DNA of 64,000 nt from Baylisascaris procyonis (taxonomy: Eukaryota; Nematoda; Chromadorea; Rhabditida; Ascarididae), in assembly GCA_037389465.1 (NCBI GenBank), contig JAZARR010000221.1, positions 5,124,501 through 5,188,500 on the forward strand, written 5' to 3'. Below are positions 26,376-45,723 of the stretch, one piece after another (position 1 is the stretch's first letter; each line of letters begins with the position of its first letter). The notes beneath the pieces were generated by a model. It saw nothing but the letters and a program-made list of their open reading frames with translations. It was not told where the DNA came from and did not search any database. Both the position numbers and the translations under genes were made by a program.

Positions 26376-29300
26376 ATATGTCGGGTAGTTCATGCTAAGG
26401 AAACATTAGAGCTAGAATAAAAAAAAGGTGTCAAAACACTAGAAATAATGAGAAGTCCAAATTGATTCATCAAGCTCTGCAGAGATTATAGACAACATTT
26501 AAGCAGGCTTAAGAATTTTCACGTATTTCTGCCGCCTATCACGTAACATTTCGAAACGATTTGTCTTGCAGCACTCCCGAAACAACATTTATTCATACTG
26601 AATTCATAGTGTAAAAAAAAAACAAATCAAAAAGAAGTGAAGTAGAGCAAATTCGGCTAAAGTTCAAGCAACCTACCGGTCTTGTGAGCGGAATGGGATT
26701 GATAGCTTGCTTTTAATCAGCAAATTATGGACATCATATGCTGCGTGATAATCACTCGTTAAAGCAATTCAGATTTTCTTCTTCAATCTGCCTGCAAAAT
26801 TCATCAACTCTAGTTGTTCGATGAGGCACAAAAATCCGCCTCGTCATAACCCATTTATTAACCTGCAACAAAAATATGAGAATGATACCGAAAAATGTTC
26901 AGCAAATCTAAAGAGAACTGCAACTTTCAATAAGGTGCGATTGCAATGTAATTTTATCACTGATGAGCAATCAAATAAACACCTGTGAAAATTTAATTTG
27001 AAAATAAATGAAATTCAACTTCAGATTAAGCATTTATGAGAAATTCCCTTTTTAGGGGGTGATTCTTTTTGGCTCAGCTTTAATATTTTCATCGGAACGC
27101 TTGAAATTTTGATCAAAACTGCGTGGCACTTGCAAAAAAAGCGCATAAGATTTTCATATTTTCGCTAGGTCTCTTTAAAATTCCTCTTGTATTTGGGAGT
27201 TCTAAAATGGACGCCTGTCGATATTGAGACGCAAAACGAAGAGTTTTAACATCAATGCATCAAAATAGATGAGCACATAGACAATTTTCAATCAAACAAA
27301 CATCTTACGCAGTGGAATTCTTGCATATTTGAAGTATAATTTATGATGATTTGCATATTATATTCAAAATTAACGACCTAAAACAGAGAACACAATATTA
27401 ATATATAGGCGTTTGTGGGGACGCGCAGAAGACTACACTACCCGATAAATTCTCTTCATTTCCATCTCTCTTTTTCTTTGATTAAATAATTACAATTGCG
27501 AAAAGTGCAAAATGAGATATCCTTTCGTTCATTGTCGTTAAATATGCTAAAGTTTTTTAAAATGGAACCTTTTTTTTTCACTTCGATACGAATGACGCAC
27601 TTAAAGCAATTAGGCAATAAAATTAGCGATGAATTACAAATTACATTATATTTTTCGTTGAAAAACTTCTAAATTGCCCAATACTTCAAAATAATTCATC
27701 GGATTAGAAAAAAAGCTTTTTTTTTTGCCGTCCTCAGAGGCGAAATTAAATTTATGTGCATCATATCACAACCAATCGTAATAAGATGTAATATTAAGAA
27801 TAGAAAAATTTCTATAGATACGTTAATAAATAGTTCTTTTCATTGAATTGGAATAGTTCAACAATACCCTTATATCTTTACATTACTGCATACATTTATT
27901 ATTTGGCATTTTCAACAACTTCAAGGAAATGGAATAAGCGCATGAAATGTTAGCAGTTAAGTTTAATATGATCAGCCGCTTATGCAAGAAGGATGATTGG
28001 AGCTTGCATTGAATTGTGTTTATAAAACTCCACTCACTATAAAGCTATTCTATAAGACCTCACCATTCATATAGGAATGAAAAGTTTTTCTCTGAACTTG
28101 AAGATAAGCGTATAATGAAGAGAGAACAAACAAGGAAGCGAGTCGAGAATGCTAATAGGCCGTATATATTTGCCTAATTTAGTCTAACTTTCATTTCCGC
28201 CTACTTTTATAACTTTGTAAAAGATGGATGACATTTTTAAGTTCGTAACTTTTTAATGGATGAATGTATATTTATCTGTTTTGCATGCGAATTTCCTTAA
28301 CGGATAGTTTTGCCATTATGCTATCCGGAAGAACTGCTAATATTGAAAGTCTAATTGAATATCAAATTTGAAACAAAAATTAAATAAAAATTTTCCTCTT
28401 AATTTCTCTTCATTTAATTTCCCTTATAACTTTGCATACTTTAGCTTTAATCAGCAATTAAACTTCCTCGAAAATTCAATGCAAAAATAATGAGCACATT
28501 TTTTAGTTTGCGAATATTCTTTCAATAAATAAATTTATGAAGACATAAATCGTGCTGATAAGATTTCCTTTTTTATTAGAGTGCTAATAATTATATAAAT
28601 AGAAATACATTTATATTTTATGCAATTTACTGCATTCACTTACCAGGTGCTTTCTCGAAGTTATTTGGTATCATTCATTTATTCCTAGTATTCGTTTATA
28701 TAGGCGTACTAACCAGCAGCGATTTAATAAAAATCACATATTCATAATATGAGATTACACGTGTTTTCACTGCTATATTTTAGTCTATAAGTGTACTATG
28801 TTCAAGGTGGGAAAAATAATTTTTCACTAATTTTTGAATAAATAAGCAAAAAGTAGCATAGTTATCGCTAATTAGCGTTGCTATTGGTTACGGAACGATG
28901 CGATTATTTATATTCACTCAAAATTTTATACATTTGAAGCAAATAACACATTTAATTAGTATCTAGCGATGAGATTAATTACTCGAAAAATAAGATGATC
29001 ATTTACTATTTTACAATCATCGACTCTTTGGTTGGATTAATTATATATTGAAAACAAATGAGGAGAAGGTGCTAATCAGTCATTTAGCTGGTAATATTTG
29101 TACTTCAGAATTAGCTTTTGCTCGCCTATATCACAACGAGAGGGGATCAGTTGTAATTTCCAGAAAAACTTAGGAAATTTTCTGATACATTGGAGAGGGA
29201 TTTGATTTTCCAACATCTAGATTTGATATACGCCAGTCTTCAGAAGGAACTATGACCTTTGGTTGGACATTTAGTCTTTCTGGTATTCTCTTCATTACCT

Positions 29301-30602
29301 CACCTCTACCTCCTCACCCTTAAAAAAAATTCACCTCATAGAATTTCGAATGTTGTTGAAAAAAATACTAGATATCAGATTCGAGTATAGAAACCTATCT
29401 CCGTATAAAGTACTATTAATTGCAGCCGACTTCTCCAATGATGCACAGCATTGCAGCTTATCACTCGAAATCTTCATTCATGATTAGAAGAAATATTGCA
29501 ATAGCAGATGTTGTTGTTGACGATCACGAATATGAAATCAACCTTTTTCGGGAAGTCTATGATTATCGAGATTAAGCAATATATTTCAGGCAAAAAATAT
29601 CGAAACTTAAGACAGCCATTCCTCTTTATGTAGAAAAAGCCTTAAAAGACAAAGAGCATTGAAAATTGTGCACTCATACGTTGTATGATATCGTGGCCAT
29701 TGGCTGTTCAGCATAACGTTATCATCCCGATAAATGTGCGCATGAGTGGTAACGATTTTCTTACATTACTTTTAGGCAATTTCTTCGCCTATGCCCAACA
29801 GCCCTTAATTAATTTTTGTGTCATTTATAGACCTTGAACAGAGAGGAAAATACATACGGTGCAGGGAATATGTCTGTCGGATTTTTTTCCTGAATTAAAA
29901 AGAGGAAGTGCGGATCTTAATTTTCAATATCTGCAGTTTCACGTTTCGTTTAGCGAAGTGTGAAAAAAATTATGCTGTGGAAAAGCAGAAATCTTCAATA
30001 CTTTTTTTCAAATGCAAGCAGAAAGTATAAATGACAGTAACGAAGATTTACAGAAGTGCTATCTCTGACATAAAACTTTATGCACAAAAGACATCGTTCC
30101 CAGTAATTTTCTCACTTCGAAGGATCCTCCTGAAATTCGAAAAAAATGTTTAGCAACATGTTGAATAAAACGCTCTATGGAAGTAATATATTCATAGAAG
30201 TAGATTTCAAAAAGGAAAACGTTCGATGTCGGAGGTGAGCCGATAAATTTGCTTAGATATTTTTATTAGTTTTCTTCGACGATCATTAAAGTAAGCACTC
30301 TTGTTTGCCTATGTGTATGCTGAAGGAAGAAGGTTGAACCAAACCGTCTTAACATTGCCATAGTTGCTTAGAAAAGAACACTTCTTAATGTAATACACTG
30401 CTTAATTATAGCCTCATTTCTCACCTCATCCACTTCTATCTCTCTTCCTCCTCCTCTCATCCAACTTTATGACTTATGGGCACGTTGAGTTAATTGAAGA
30501 TCCCTATTTTCAAGTAGAAAATGTTTTAGGGAACTTTTGAAAATAGACGACTTTAATTTCCCATTCATAGAAATACGGCATTACTCTAAAATTGAAGAAA
30601 AT

Positions 30603-33600
30603 TCATTTTTTTTTTTCACTAACCATATTTTTCTCCAATCCTTCGCTTGCGTAATGCTCTTCAATAGCTTCTGAATTTTTTTTGCGTTCAGGTGGATATA
30701 AGCTTGCCCATTCGGGTTGCATGAAATAATAGGTAGCACTGAAGTCATCATCATCGTCACTTTCTTTTATTCCTCCACTTTCACCGCATACACTGCCAGA
30801 ACTTTCTTGTTGCTTCCTTTCAGCAACGCCCTTCACATTCACATTCTCCAAAACTGTACTCGTTGACATTGTTGATGAGGTTGCTAGCGAAGTTGTTGGC
30901 AATGTTGTTACTGCTGTACTAATTGAGGATATATTTGGCAATGCTGCAACATGACGCGTGGACACACTGGGGAGCGTTATAGATGATGAAGGAGGGCATA
31001 CGGCAATTTTCGAAGCATCTACAGACACTGGCAAAGTTGTAGGTGTTCTAATTTGAAGGCCATTTTTCACTTCTTTTGTTGTAAGCTGGAGAGCCTGTAA
31101 TGCTCGCAATGCTTGATCGTATTGATGCCGGATGGAATCTGCCAAGCTATTTGAAGCTTGGAATTGACGTACCACCTCTACCGCACTTTTAATTACCCTC
31201 TCAACTTCAGCTGCATCTGGCGTTGCCGCCTTCGCCATTTCTTTCACTTCTACTTTCGTCATCGAGGGCTTCTGAAAGTTATGTGAACTAATCGTGAGAA
31301 AATTATGAGAAATTATTAAAAAAACTAACTTAAAGTGGGTTTTGCAATCAAATACAGTGCTATTCAAAATACTTCACATTATCAACAAAGCGTTTCTCTG
31401 TCTGCGCGTCTATGTGTCTGTGTGTGTTTCTGTCTGTGCGCCTTTGTCTGTCTGTCCGTAAATTCTAGGAGATTTAAGATTCGTTGAAGGTAATCTTAAA
31501 ATCGCAAGGGTGAAATTGATTTTCGGCTTTTAGAACCGTTGAAATTGTTCAACAATAATATAAAAACAAAGAAGTGCAAGAAAATTATGATTTCTTTTTG
31601 TTCAATTAGAAAAATGAAGGACTGAATTGAAATCATTTTTTCTCTGCCTCAAAAGTTGTTCTCATTCGAGAGATAGGTGTGTACCTTTGCAAGCATAGGA
31701 TGTTCTCCTTCTTCAGTGCAACCTTCACCAAGTACCTATAACATCGCAAGTGAGAGCAACTGTTTGTTCTGGTCACCGACGTATTAAGCTAGATGACGAA
31801 AGCTTATTAGAAAATTGCGAGGAAGTGTTCAAAATGCAGGAGATCTTGGCGATATCTAGGAAACTTCCATCGGAATATGAAACCACGAAAATGTTAGTAA
31901 AGTTATTTTCTGTTTTAATAGACTTTTCAGCAGGTTGACAAAAAATTTTAGTTAAGCAAATGGTAGGATTTATGGTCATAAATTGTTTGCGCTTAGTTTC
32001 CACTGACTAGACCACAGGAAGAAAGGCCGACCCTAGAGACCACAGGAACCAACTGGACCAGAGAGGCATTGGGTCAGAGCAGGCGGAAGCGATATGAAGA
32101 GACATGTATTCATAATGAATGCTGTGTTCATTGAAATAAATAAATAAATAAATAAAAATTCCACTGACTAGGAGAAGGCAATCAGCGGGTGTCAATTATG
32201 AAAATCGCTTAAGATATTACAACTGCATGCGCTCAGAAATCAAGAAATTCATATCAACTCAACGCTTCAATTAATGAATTCAAATAAGGCGATAAATTTC
32301 TTTGCTAATATTAGGGTATAAGTTGAATGTATATTTTTTCTAAAGTGATTCTATAAGCAATTTAATCGATTGTATTATAATTTTTTGGCTTAAAAATTTG
32401 CTAGTAAGTAGGCATCGTTCATTAAATTCCTATAAGAGCAATAATTAAGAAAACTTTCGGGTAAGGGATGATTTTTCAAGAGAATTTCAATGCCCACCGA
32501 ATCAGTAGTCTTGATTTGATGAAATAAATAAAGAAATAACCCAACCTTTCTCGATTTTTTCGACTGTGAACGTCTAGTGAATGACATACGTATTGCAGCC
32601 AATGTTTCCTCATTAATTGCAAGACATTTTGTTCTACGTTCGGGTGGTTTTGTGACATCATCGGTTGCGTTTGTTACTGACATTTTCCCCATCGCTCGAT
32701 TCTTCGTTTGTGAAGGTAAACGCTTTCTAACATAGACAGGTAACGGAACTTGCACCATATGTGTCTTTGCAAAATAATAGTGCTCATAATTACGACAAAA
32801 ATCTGAAAAAAAAAATCGATGACATGATATTAATCTTTCATAGCGAAACTAAAAAGATGTTAACCAATTTTCCTCAACAAACTGTAGTTGCGAAAAATAG
32901 CTTGACTCATAGTAACGATGCAACTTTTTTATGCATATGAAACAATAGATACTATTAAAAGCCGATAATAGAATTTATAACAGAAATTATGCATAACAAC
33001 AATAATTCTTATTATAACACATTCTTGCATTAGCGAATTTTTTTATTGGCGCTTAATGGCCGATAGTTCACGCCTCGATCACTTTCTACTAAAGTTATTT
33101 CTTGACGTGATGCGGAATTGCTTTCCTAGGCTTTAGCATAAATTTAAACGCTGACAAGAGCCTTTACTAAGCAAATCTTTGAAAAGCTTACTTGAAGCTA
33201 TTCTATCAGGGAGGATGCCTTTATTAACGAGTCTTTGAATGACAATATAATGCATATAAAGAAATTGCTCCTCGGTTTGAACACTTTTAGAACGTTGAGA
33301 GCGAATCGACCAAATGATATCAGAAATTGACAGATCACTTCCTTGCAATAATGCCCTAAACAATACTAAGAATAAAAATAACAAAATTATTAACAAAATT
33401 TTTGAGACAACGGTATTAAGGGAGAAAACATGCATAGATGCTAATGAAATTTCACGCTTATAAAAAAGCTGTAAAAAGGTGTCAACAAAAAACAATATAA
33501 TATTTGTAAATCCGTAAGAATGCCGCTAATTGTAATCAAAAACTGTAATCAGAAAAGCAGCATGATACTATGCACGAAACGGTAAACAATTTCTCTAAAT

Positions 33601-36052
33601 GAATAGCCAAGTGTCAGTCTATTTTTGGATGTTAATAACTGGGGAACTTATGACCAAATCTAAGCTCACGTTTACGAAAAATTCATGGCTGCCTGAAGGG
33701 CTGATCCATCCATAAAGTTTGCAGCATCATTATTCCGATTAAATCGAGGTGAAAGTTTGGATATTTTCTATTTGGATGTCAATTTGAGTCCACTAATACC
33801 CAAGCTCACATTGACGACAAAAACATTGCTTTGCTTCATTTACCAAAGTTATTAATCTAGTCACTAAGCGACTTTTTTTCAATTATGTTTAATACTGATT
33901 TAATGTGGATATGTAGAATCAACTCACTGAATGAAAACTTCTAATGCGACAAGTGTACCAGTACGACCGATACCAGCAGAGCAATGAATGACGGTAGGTT
34001 GTTTGCGAGATCTAGCAAGCGAGAGAAGAATAAATGGTACAACGAGTTGTTGGGGTACGAATTTATCCGGCCATGTTATCCATTGATAGTGCGTTATTTT
34101 GCGCTGCTCACCGCCGTATGAAACGAGCAGATCCGTACCCCAAATGTCAGGATCCTTGTTGCGTATCTTCAAATAAACGCATTCTGTTTAAATTTAGCTA
34201 GTCGAACGTTCATGACGGGAATGGAGCCTATAGAACTAACGGAAAACATTTGCCGCAACTTCGTAGCTAAAATCATCTAGCAGGCTATATTCATAAGATT
34301 TCCGTTATATTATATCTTTGAGAGATTTCAGCTAGATCGTGATTACTTACCGTTTCATTTTTAATCGTTATTCCATAAAAGGTTTTTGTTTCACCGATAG
34401 CGTTCGGCCAATATTGTGCGCATTTTGGTTTACCACCTTCAGCGACTCGACAAAGCATCAAAATGAGGTCAATATTCTCTTGCCATATCATCCTCCAGAA
34501 GTCACCAATTGTATTTTCTAGTGGCCCCTAAATTTCTCATTTCACATATCTATAAAAATATTATTTATACAAGTAATATTCATGTTAATGTTTCAGTGTT
34601 GAAAAAAGAATAATATAAAATACATCGTCTGAAGTACTTTATCGTGCAAGCAGTTGTGGCTTTCATTTATTAAGAAAAATAGAGCTAAAAAGAGGGAAGT
34701 TCGAGTGAGGATATTCACAGCATTATTTCCTAAGATTAACCTCAGTCGAAGTGCAAATTTGCAAAGAGAACGACTATGTATACGACGCTGAGAAGGATGA
34801 GGACGCAATTTTTAGAAACTTTTCAATGGATGACCGGAGATAATTTGTGATTCTGAAAGTTTTTTGGGAATTTTTAGACTCTTTGGCTAAGATAAAAGAT
34901 GCACAAGCAAAATTCACGTCTAAGTGAATTTCAAGAAGAGAGCTATGAATTTAAAAAAAATATTTTCGCTCTTGGAGGGAAAAATTTCAACGTATATAAA
35001 TAGATACCTGTGTGCAAACGAATTTAGTATCGATGAGTTCATGGCTCACCCAATTTGCATGGATGAAATCTCCTTGTGCATTAGGCCATGGTTTCAAAAT
35101 AACGCGTGTCTCATCCAAACAAGGCACATCTAAAAAAAATGTCGAGAATTTTTTGGCTCAATGGCGAATTATTCTCGAGTAAATAAAGTCGATAAAGCAA
35201 CGCTTTTAAACGAAACTATTTCCAATGTTCAATTTGTTGAGGATTCCTTACAGATTAGATATTTCGGAGAATTATGTACAAACGATGCTGCAATTTGGAC
35301 GAATAAAATATACTATTACTCAAACTTAGAGCTGCAAATTATAAAAATATAAATATTTGCTGCCGATGTTAAAGCTTTGATTCCATTCCATATGGAGTAA
35401 TTTCAAATGAGCAAGCTTTATGAGAAGATTAATAAAAGAATTCGATGAATTGACTTCAAATTTTAAATCGCAAATAGGATATTCGATGTGTCTGTACTAT
35501 GGGACACTTCCATCAGCAGCCATATAAGAGCCATGTCTCTTCAATAGTATTTTCTGAAGTTTAAAGAAGGAAGATAAGATCTTAGCTAAACCTCTCAACA
35601 AAGAACCGGAGGCCCGAAAGGAGCTCAAGTCCTAGCTTTTCAGACGCAATTGTGCTGGAAGATCAGCTTACTCATTGAAAAACTTGAAAGTTATGTGAAA
35701 AAGGTAAAAAATATAGAAATTATTTGACTTTTCGATTGCAACATTGAATGCGCCACCAAAAAGAGTTGCATGCCGCATAAAAGAATGCAAAATTTTCGCA
35801 AAGATCTCACCGAAATATCTGCACTTTGCCTTATTTCGAGTTTGTACGACGATGGACATTTTAGCTGGATGTGGGCCTCGTTGCTGCAATTTTGTAAATG
35901 TTGCCCTCAATCCATCCACTCCTATTGCGTTCACACGTTCAGCGAATGCCCTTAAACCGGCTAAAATATTTCGCGGTTTCTTCACATTCATCTCCACCGC
36001 TACGGATGACGTGGTCGAAGTGGTTGATGTGCTCGCGGCAACCTTCTCTTGC
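30603..36052 (-). CDS. Nematode-type protein tyrosine phosphatase, 5' end not resolved
   Basis: Classical cysteine-based PTP, predicted to dephosphorylate phosphotyrosine in the cytoplasm. Seven exons join in phase: 36052-35811, 35129-35008, 34527-34351, 34166-33928, 33355-33192, 32802-32546 and 31271-30603 (TGA), giving 622 visible residues. The domain shows CRYFDVPCLDETRV, DFIHANW, TQGPLENTIGDFWRMIW, GKPKCAQYWP, the WPD loop (HYQWITWPD; Asp 214), the signature VIHCSAGIGRTGT (Cys 242, Arg 248) and the Q-loop SVQTEEQFLYMH, so it should be active. The Asn of the usual NRY loop is Cys (CRY). After the domain come about 300 residues: a basic stretch (VYVRKRLPSQ), then a Ser/Thr-rich region, ESDDDDDF and a Lys-rich end. 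The last exon either reads to the stop at 30603 or splices at GTTAGT (30623-30618). The first visible exon starts in phase 2, so at least one upstream exon is missing, unless ATG 35994 is used. The acceptor at 34166 is the weakest. Confidence 0.88.
31395..31462. repeat. Imperfect (TCTG)/(TG) tract
   Basis: Degenerate TCTG and TGTGTG units just upstream of the last PTP exon acceptor, in the intron. Confidence 0.7.
31717..31892 (+). CDS. Possible + strand exon inside a PTP intron, unrecognised
   Basis: A 176-bp open segment on the strand opposite to the PTP gene, within its intron 31272-32545. It follows a strong acceptor (TTCTCCTTCTTCAG) and ends at a GTTAGT donor. It encodes 58 residues of balanced composition (starts CNLHQVPITSQV, contains HRRIKLDDESLLENCEE and SRKLPSEYETTK). 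It enters in phase 0 and leaves in phase 2, which fits the open exon at 36528. Family not recognised. An alternative is a decayed or chance open frame. Confidence 0.3.
32011..32158 (+). mobile_element. Short retroposon copy: 5'-truncated LINE 3' end or SINE
   Basis: A 148-bp insertion flanked by a perfect 13-bp target-site duplication, TTCCACTGACTAG (31998-32010 and 32159-32171). The element starts ACCACAGGAAGAAAGGCC, is clearly richer in G+C than its surroundings, and ends GTGTTCATTG followed by an (AAAT)n tail. TSD plus a simple A/T-rich tail is the hallmark of target-primed reverse transcription. No open frame or tRNA-like promoter box was recognised, so a truncated non-LTR element is as likely as a SINE. 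It lies in the intron between PTP exons 32546-32802 and 30603-31271. Confidence 0.8.
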
Positions 36053-39000
36053 CTATAACGACATAATAAAGTTAAATAAGCAATGTTCTATCAAGCCTAC
36101 CGGGCGATCCTTTGAAACAAATGTTTTAAAAATTTCAATTTCATGTGGAATTTAGGTTCTACTCTTCTCATCTGGGAAAAGGAGTGCTGATTTACAGTTC
36201 CGGCATTGTCACGATTAGTTTTGGTTTATTTTGAATCCAATTTATAATTATTTCGTAAACTGAACAAACTTTCTGTCGCACTACCACAGACTAATTTTTG
36301 AGTGCTTGATACCTAAACGTATTTGCAGTGAATAGTATGGCACCTACTTGTATTCTGTTTCTTTTATCTTCTAGAAGTTTTACGGCTTTTGCGTCAATAA
36401 GCAAACGCCATAATCCAAAAATTTTTGATTTTCCTGATTTTGAGGAAAAAATGAGGGAAAAAACTCGTTGAGATAACATCTATGCGATTTTTACTTTCAA
36501 TATTTTTAACGAATCTCTGAGTGACAGAAAAATGAAACCAAATGACAAACGGATCATCTATTTCTTCGAATCCTTTGAAAAAAATGTACGACTCTATACT
36601 TATGATGCAGGCCGAGAACGATTATTTCAGGAATGGTTTATGCAGTTAAAAAACGTATTTGCAAGAAAGGTGGCATTCGACAAAAAGCTGCTCGACGATT
36701 ACACAATATACCAAGCACTCAAAATAAAACTATTGCATAATTGTTGATGAAAATATCGTTACAAAAAAATCTAAAACTGAACGAATTAATTTATTGAAGA
36801 TAAATGTTAGAGGCTGACTCGGAGTAATGCAAAGATAACGTGATCGGGAATTTTCAAATCTTTTTTTTTGCATAGTTAACGTTGAGGTAGCATTTTAAGA
36901 CTTCTTTGAATTCTAGAGTATTCTGATTACTGCAAAAAGACAAGTGAGAAGGCTGATTATTTTCGACTAACAATCATAACCACAACAACAGACAATGTAA
37001 ACTCCTAAATATATAAGAGATACAATAATAATTATTTTTGTCATTGTAGAAGACCAATTCCCTTCATACAAGAAAGCATCATACTTCTTCATCGAGTCGA
37101 AATCACTGACGACCACTCAGCGCATTAGAAGCAATATAAACTAATCTGGCTTGATCCTTCTCGAGAAAGTGGGACTAGGCATAGTGTTTTTTCTTGCAAA
37201 CTTATTCGCTTATATTTGCAAATCGACCAACTTTACGCCATTTCGAATAAAAACAGCATAGAATCCTCTGATTTCTCCAATGAATGCATCACTTTTTCTG
37301 AAATATTCATTGAAAAAAAAAGTATTTTACATATCAGTTGAATGTACAGGTATTTTGCATCCGCTTACGAATGTATGTTTATGTTACCGAGCAACAACCT
37401 TCACATTACTTTCATCATCAAGAAAAGAAAACTTTTAAACGTGAGCGATCGGGCTGCGGTTACAGTAGCGTTGCGTTATTATCGAATTAATGAAAACCTA
37501 TTTATAAACAGCATATATGGCAGCAATGCAATGGTCATATTTACTGCTTTTACAGCACCATTTTTTATAGACCGCAAATTCATGCACTTTGTATGAGATA
37601 GACAGTCGAGCGTTTCGCCAATAAGGAGACAGCAACGACGACTGGGTGGGCGAACATATGGGGAAATGAGATGCCATGAGGAGTGGATGTAAGTGAAAGA
37701 GGAGGAAAGGCGGAGGAATTTGGAAAGAAGAGGAGTGGGAAGGCAAAAGACAGGAAAGGAGGAGGCGCGAGGTTAGCACAATGTTAGCGCGAGAGTTAAA
37801 TAAGGATTATGTTCATTTGTGACAAACTTGATAACCAGTGATAGACGAGCGCACAATAACAAGCAAGGTTGCCGATTAGTGATCAAGAACATGTGAGTCT
37901 ATCGCAAATGGCGTGTAAACTTGCCCGCAGTGAGGTCAGGGATCTTGATTAACCCATCGATAATCTTGTCAGTGATTTCGCCTGCAGCCAGGTTTATTCA
38001 ACCCTTTTTACCCAGCAATAACCTTACTTTTTATTTTTCATTCTTTCTCTCCACCTTTTCTCCTTCTTAAAAGCCACACCCAACTTCTTTCTACACTTTG
38101 CATTCTGGTCCCTATAGGCCATAGAGATCTTCTGCAAGCTCTCCACCTGATCGCTGATGATGTTTCAGCGGCGAAACATAAACAATTTTTGTGCACGTTT
38201 ATGCATAGCGTATAGATTCAGAACACGCAAAAAAATTCATATTTATAAATTCAAACAAAAATTACATAATGATACTTTTTTATATGTAACAATATTATGT
38301 ACATTGAATATGAAATAGGAATTTGAGTGGCAAAAATAAAAATAAAAACAGTTGAAGAGGAAATTTAGTGCTCGCCTTTGGTAAAACGCAATTTTTCGTT
38401 CGAATTCCATTCATCCTAACAGACAGTATACTTATCCCCAACCGTATGAAATTTCTCTCCAAACTTCTCAGAGAATTAACTTGGGCAAGCAGAAAATATA
38501 CACCGCAATCACGCCAAACGTAAAGGACTCTATGTTGTATAGATATATAAATGAACAACATACATTGCAAAGGTAGTAACAGATGCTTCCCTCGTATACG
38601 ATAAACCTAAGAAGCAAACAACACATCGCTTCTTTTCAAACTTCCACCTCTATATTTGTATAAATTCCACTCATGCACTGTATATTTGTACATTTGTAAA
38701 CTTCTAAATAGTAAGAAAACGAGATGAATAAAGGTGGCCAAGGAATTGAGCTCTGCCATACATTAGCGACCTCTATAAAGAGAACTGAACCTGATGACGT
38801 TCCTACAGTTTATTCTCGTGTGAATATTTCCTTATCTCAGTGACACTACTAAAATCAAATCGATTCTACAACGAATTTACATTCGAAAACTATAAATTAG
38901 TTACATTTTATCAGCGCAAAGCACAGAAATTAGCCGAGAAGTTAAGAAAAAGTTTCATCTTAATATCAACATTAAGATATCAGTAATGCACTGCATCTAA

Positions 39001-39975
39001 TATCTAAATCTACGAGCTTACCGGTGGACGAAATAATGCAAATTTTCTAAGCAATTGATTCATTTAAAAAAAAAGAATTATGCAAACGGACAACAAAATT
39101 GTTGTGTTCGGCAAAATTTTCAGCACAGTATACAATAGCTATCGATAATGATATAGCATACAGTATGCATGTAAATAAAATAAACTATTTTTATCGCTAA
39201 AAAGAAGATTTAACCGTATTTAGGCAATATCATAACTAATACCTATAACAAAACAATTGCAAGAGACAATTGAAAACTTTATATTTTTTTATTTTCATTT
39301 ATATAATCAAAAAAGAAGGAAAACATTGGAAATATAATAGCTATTAACGACTAAGTGAATAAAAATGCTGATGGTGAATAATTAGATACACACAGCGCAC
39401 CGAACAAAATGACCAGATCTCGTTATTTAAAAGCTCGACTTTCACATTAATGAAAACACCGCTTAAGTGTAGAAGTTTGTATTGAAAATCTTATGAATAA
39501 GAGAAAAAAGATCTTTCATAAATATATGAATCAATAATTAGAAGGGTAATGAAATAAATGAATAATTTAGAGATATTTACTTAATCATATGTGAGATCTA
39601 TCGAAGGATTTCGCTGTTTCTTCATTGTAAACGGCTGAAATTAGAAAATTCTAGAGATAGTGAAAAATGAAATGACGAGTATGGTTGCTCGACGAAGGCT
39701 AACTCGGAATAAATTGATAAAAACAATGAAGCAAATAAAATCCAAAACCTCATTAACTTCTATGAAAGCTGTAAAAACAGCATCCTGGCCTCAAAAACCT
39801 TTCCCTCTCCATCATGTTCCCTTTAAAAAAATGGTTAAAAAGGCGATGACTTTAATGCCATCAGCAGAATAACAAACATCTAACTAAAGCGGTGTTGTAC
39901 GAGAGCCCAACATAGAAACCACATGAGAAGGCAATAAAGCCAACGAATAAAGAAATGACGATAAAAGTTAGACGA
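36053..39975. other. Region between PTP and the membrane-protein gene
   Basis: About 3.9 kb that should hold the missing PTP 5' exon(s) and the 3' UTR of the membrane-protein gene. A purine-rich stretch lies at 37.61-37.80 kb. Apart from the possible + strand exon at 36528-36747, nothing is supported as coding. Confidence 0.5.
36528..36747 (+). CDS. Possible terminal exon on the + strand, unrecognised
   Basis: Open from acceptor GAGTGACAG to TGA, 73 codons including stop, with an in-frame ATG at 36532. The peptide is balanced (KPNDKRIIYFFESFEK, YDAGRERLFQEWFMQLKNVF) and unlike translated noise. The part ending in ..LFQEWFMQL.. loosely recalls the C-terminal helix of a PH domain, which is only an impression. 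It enters in phase 2, compatible with the exon at 31717-31892. Confidence 0.3.
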
Positions 39976-45695
<5,720 letters not shown>

Positions 45696-45723
45696 AATTC
45701 TCGAGAAATGAGAACAATGTTCA

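Larger units (their letters stand above)
13384..30602. other. 17-kb gene-poor region
   Basis: Between the 5' end of the homeobox gene and the 3' end of the PTP gene. It holds microsatellites, one 54-bp direct duplication and many short A/T-rich chance open frames. One possible + strand exon (22187-22332) is listed separately. No long exon, RNA gene or recognisable transposase was seen. It could contain enhancers of the homeobox gene or introns of the suspected + strand gene. Confidence 0.55.
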
